Below, piece by piece: positions 17,690 through 20,193 of a DNA stretch of 20,193 bases. The translations under genes were made by a program, and so were the position numbers. The notes beneath the pieces are model-generated. The model was not told where the DNA came from. It did not search any database and was given only the letters and a program-made list of their open reading frames with translations. Each line of letters begins with the position of its first letter. Position 1 is the stretch's first letter. The stretch comes from Funneliformis mosseae (taxonomy: Eukaryota; Glomeromycota; Glomeromycetes; Glomerales; Glomeraceae): positions 1 to 20,193 of the forward strand of contig CAJVPP010001404.1 in NCBI GenBank assembly GCA_910592005.1, read 5' to 3'.

Positions 17690-18326
17690 CTAACATCATT
17701 ACTGATCATGTGATATAGAATTGCGACTTAATAAATTTGATTGATCACGTTATAGGCGCTTCTGACAATAATAAAAAAAATGACTGTGACGTTAAGATCG
17801 AATATCCACATACATTTTTTGGCACCTGATTATTTGGATGTTAACAATTATTTTAAAAAAGTAGATGCCCAATACTGAAAACTTAAACATTATCTAAACT
17901 ATCATTTGGAGACTGAAAATATAATTCCAGCCTGAACCACTGTTTATGAAGATTGGATTGATTCATTCAACGTTATCTTAAAAACTAATCACAAGAAAAT
18001 TCCCAACAGTATAAGTTCGTTTTGTAAGGATTTAACAAATTTCAATACTTTTGAAGGAGAGACAATCCTAGAGCATTATAAGAAATGGTAACATAATTTC
18101 TACGAGCGTTACTATGATCTGCAACTCACAGAGAGGGTCCAGCATATAGAAGAAAAAATATACACTTCTCAAAAAGCAATATATTCATTGCAAAAATTAT
18201 CAGAGCTGTTATAAGAAACGACAGATATAAAAAAAAAGAGATCACAGGATGACGACAATGACAACAAAGCAGGCCCGTTAAATGAAAAACATAGTCAGCA
18301 TGAGGTGCATGAGTACACTGTTTAAT
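17690..18326 (+). pseudogene. Unrecognised gene, broken
   Basis: The first block reads FYPNIITDHVI, NCDLINLIDHVIGASDNNKK and DVKIEYPHTFF. After a frameshift near 17820 one frame runs to a TAA at 18326 with stops TGA, TGA, TAA and TAA: DYLDVNNYFKKVDAQY, YEDWIDSFNVILKTNHKKIP, EGETILEHYKKW, ERVQHIEEKIYTSQKAIYSL and a charged tail KKKRSQDDDNDNK. It looks like a soluble helical protein with a coiled-coil C-terminus. I do not recognise it. It may be an upstream part of the gene at 18534, but no splice link is evident. The stretch 18327-18533 holds only AT-rich DNA. Confidence 0.4.
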
Positions 18327-18533
18327 ATGCTATTAGATATCAACGCTACTTTATTTCTAATTCATTTTTATTATGTTACTAGTATTTATCGTGTGTGAGA
18401 GAGTATTATCAACGTGAACAAGACGAGCTACTAATACTTGAGTGTTCAATTGAGATACTTATATTTATTTTAATTTTTAGCGTAAAAACATTTTATACAA
18501 ACTGATCCACAAACTTTTTGGATGTATTCGTAG

Positions 18534-20160
18534 GCTGAAGAACCTCTGATTAAGTGGGAATTCAGTATACCAAAATCAGATTGGCTAGATAAAATGGCAT
18601 GGGAGCATCAATCGTTAACTTTTACAATGTTTTCTAATAATGATCCAAAAATTTGACATGAATTGTCATCAAAGTAAATATTTTTTTGATAAATGCTGAT
18701 TTTTTCGTTATTTGTGGTATTCTGATTCTAATAAGTTTTTTTAAAGTTCAATCTTGTGAAAGATCATTGATTTATCTGATCAAAGAATCATGAACCTTTT
18801 ATCAGAAAATGAATTATCAGAATTAAATATAATAATTTCAACTTCTCTTAAAAATTGGACGATCTTGAAACCTATGGCAGAGAGATATCTATATTCTTTA
18901 GCAAAAGTATATTATGAAGATTAAAGTATTTTGATTTTTAGTTGAAATCTTTTTAATTTTTTTTGTTTTTCAGCTTGATGGTAATCAATTTCGCATTATT
19001 GGTGAAATTGTAAAGCCTAAGGATACACACAGTGTAATTCTTAAACTGCAAAAAATATTAAACAACACTAAAGAAAAATTACCTGAAGAATCTGATGATC
19101 TCTTTAAAAATAAAGATACTTTTGAAAATGATGATAAAAACCTTCATGAAGAAATCCTATTATCTATTGAAGATCACACAAATGCTGATGTTGCATTCAT
19201 TTTTAATTTAATTAGGTTTACGTAAGTTCATTCAATAGTTTAGTATTAATACACATGCAGTTTAATAAGTTTTACATCATATATAATTTCAATCAAATGC
19301 GAAATGATCGCAAAAGGAATCTCTCAGCGACAAAATTCTGAATGAGATATTGATATGTTTATAAAGAGACACGTATTCTCTTACTTCAACACTATCCTAA
19401 ATAATCATTTGTAAGTTTATTTTTATTTTTAAATACCTTTCCATTACCGGTAACAATGCTTACAATTTTTCCTAAGTGATGAGGTAATGTCGAGAGCTTC
19501 TAGGAATCGTTGAGTAGAAGTTATAGATGCACCAAGTAATACAGAAGAATATCACCTTGACTGGATGTTTACAGTATAAAACATTCTTAAAGGGTTTCAA
19601 TATCAATTATTAATGTATTTGCTAACATCAATTTTCAGAAACATGATTTAGGAAAGGAACTGTGCTGGGGTCAGAAATTTTTGCTTTGTGAGCGAACTGG
19701 CTCCAAGAGTGAAGATATACGAAAGGTTCTTTTGAATACTCTTAAAGTACAAAAGACCTTAAAGGATATGCATCGAAATTTATTTGAGTCGATATCTGCT
19801 GAGAGTAGCGGAACGCTATCAAAACCAGTCCTTCATGCTAACACCAAACTTTTGGTGCCTGGATTTTTGTCATTATATTTTTTCTTACGTATAATTTTAA
19901 TCATTTACATTGGAGGTGAATTTTATGTATCTGTCAATTTAGCGGATTTCTACATCCCAACAAAATATGAGGAACTAGAGTCAATCCTTAAAATCTCGCA
20001 TACAAGTTTTCAAATAAAGGTTAGTATCATCTAAACAATCTATAAAGTATGATTTCACACTTACTTTTCCTGTTTTTGCAGAAATTATTATTCACTACCA
20101 TTTATCGGTTTAAAAGTATGAAGAATAGGAAAAATTTTCTCTGAAAAAAGTGAAAGTTCC
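18534..20160 (+). pseudogene. Multi-exon gene of an unnamed, apparently repeated fungal family, broken
   Basis: Exons: 18534-18673 (EEPLIKWEFSIPKSDWLDKM), 18747 to about 18921 (DLSDQRIMNLLSENELSELN, WTILKPMAERYLYSL), 18974 to about 19220 (NQFRIIGEIVKPKDTHSVIL; an open stretch without ATG), about 19285-19410 (GISQRQNSE, HVFSYFNTIL), about 19461-19573 (FFLSDEVMSRASRNR, EYHLDWMFT), 19639-20019 (KHDLGKELCWG, LLCERTGSKSEDIRKVLLNT) and 20082 onward. Clean introns are 18674-18746, 19574-19638 (branch CTAAC at 19622) and 20020-20081; the donor after 18921 seems lost. The block DW...CERTGSK...LKVQKTLKDMH followed by strands and IPTKYEELESIL has an Asp/Glu/Lys layout that could be nuclease-like, but I cannot assign it. 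A few stops (TGA in exons 1, 2, 4 and 5) and a late frameshift break it. The 5' part and true start are not found. Confidence 0.55.
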
Positions 20161-20193
20161 TACTAGAAAACAGGAATTCAGATTATCCCAAAA

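Overview
This window looks like repeat-rich nuclear DNA of an arbuscular mycorrhizal fungus (Glomeromycotina, Rhizophagus-like). The reasons are the strong AT bias, short spliceosomal introns (GTAAGT-type donors, CTAAC branch sites, TTTTAG or TTTCAG acceptors), a SAM-domain gene and a SANT-domain gene of styles I associate with expanded families in these fungi, and mobile-element genes in advanced decay. Family recognition is from memory of motifs, with no search run. I see no intact gene, tRNA, rRNA or CRISPR array.

Layout. 1-208: end of a Tc1/mariner-type element running off the left edge. 203-2766 (-): broken retroelement-like gag gene with an N-terminal coiled coil, a central gag-like domain, a degenerate zinc knuckle and an acidic tail. 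2865-5308 (+): broken Polinton/Maverick-type segment, with a DDE integrase, a zinc-ribbon restriction-endonuclease-like protein and an A32-type packaging ATPase. 5298-6105 (-): unrecognised broken gene converging on the ATPase. 6236-8056 (-): multi-exon broken gene with three exons that join in phase. 8151-8321: complete MITE with 26-bp inverted repeats and TA target duplication. 8855-10406 (-): long unrecognised broken gene. 10675-11765 (+): heat-shock-element-like promoter with TATA box, a SANT/Myb-like pseudogene and a duplicated Ser/Thr-rich tract. 12152-13152 (+): TATA box and a RING-type pseudogene. 13441-13581: 62-bp tandem repeat. 13740-14354 (+): one reading frame with seven stops and no indel. 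14743-15628 (+): two-exon SAM-domain plus nuclease-like pseudogene. 15866-16790 (+): unrecognised fragments. 16851-16964: GC-rich inverted repeats. 17346-17640: array of five double-stem hairpin units. 17690-18326 (+): unrecognised pseudogene. 18534-20160 (+): multi-exon broken gene.

The recurring theme is how the genes died. Nearly every diagnostic residue that is missing (integrase Glu, Walker A Gly, nuclease Asp, RING and zinc-ribbon Cys, zinc-knuckle His) and most in-frame stops can be explained by one C-to-T or G-to-A transition, as expected of cytosine methylation/deamination or a RIP-like process. The most unusual non-coding structure is the five-unit hairpin array, whose outer arms differ between copies but each matches its own partner arm.
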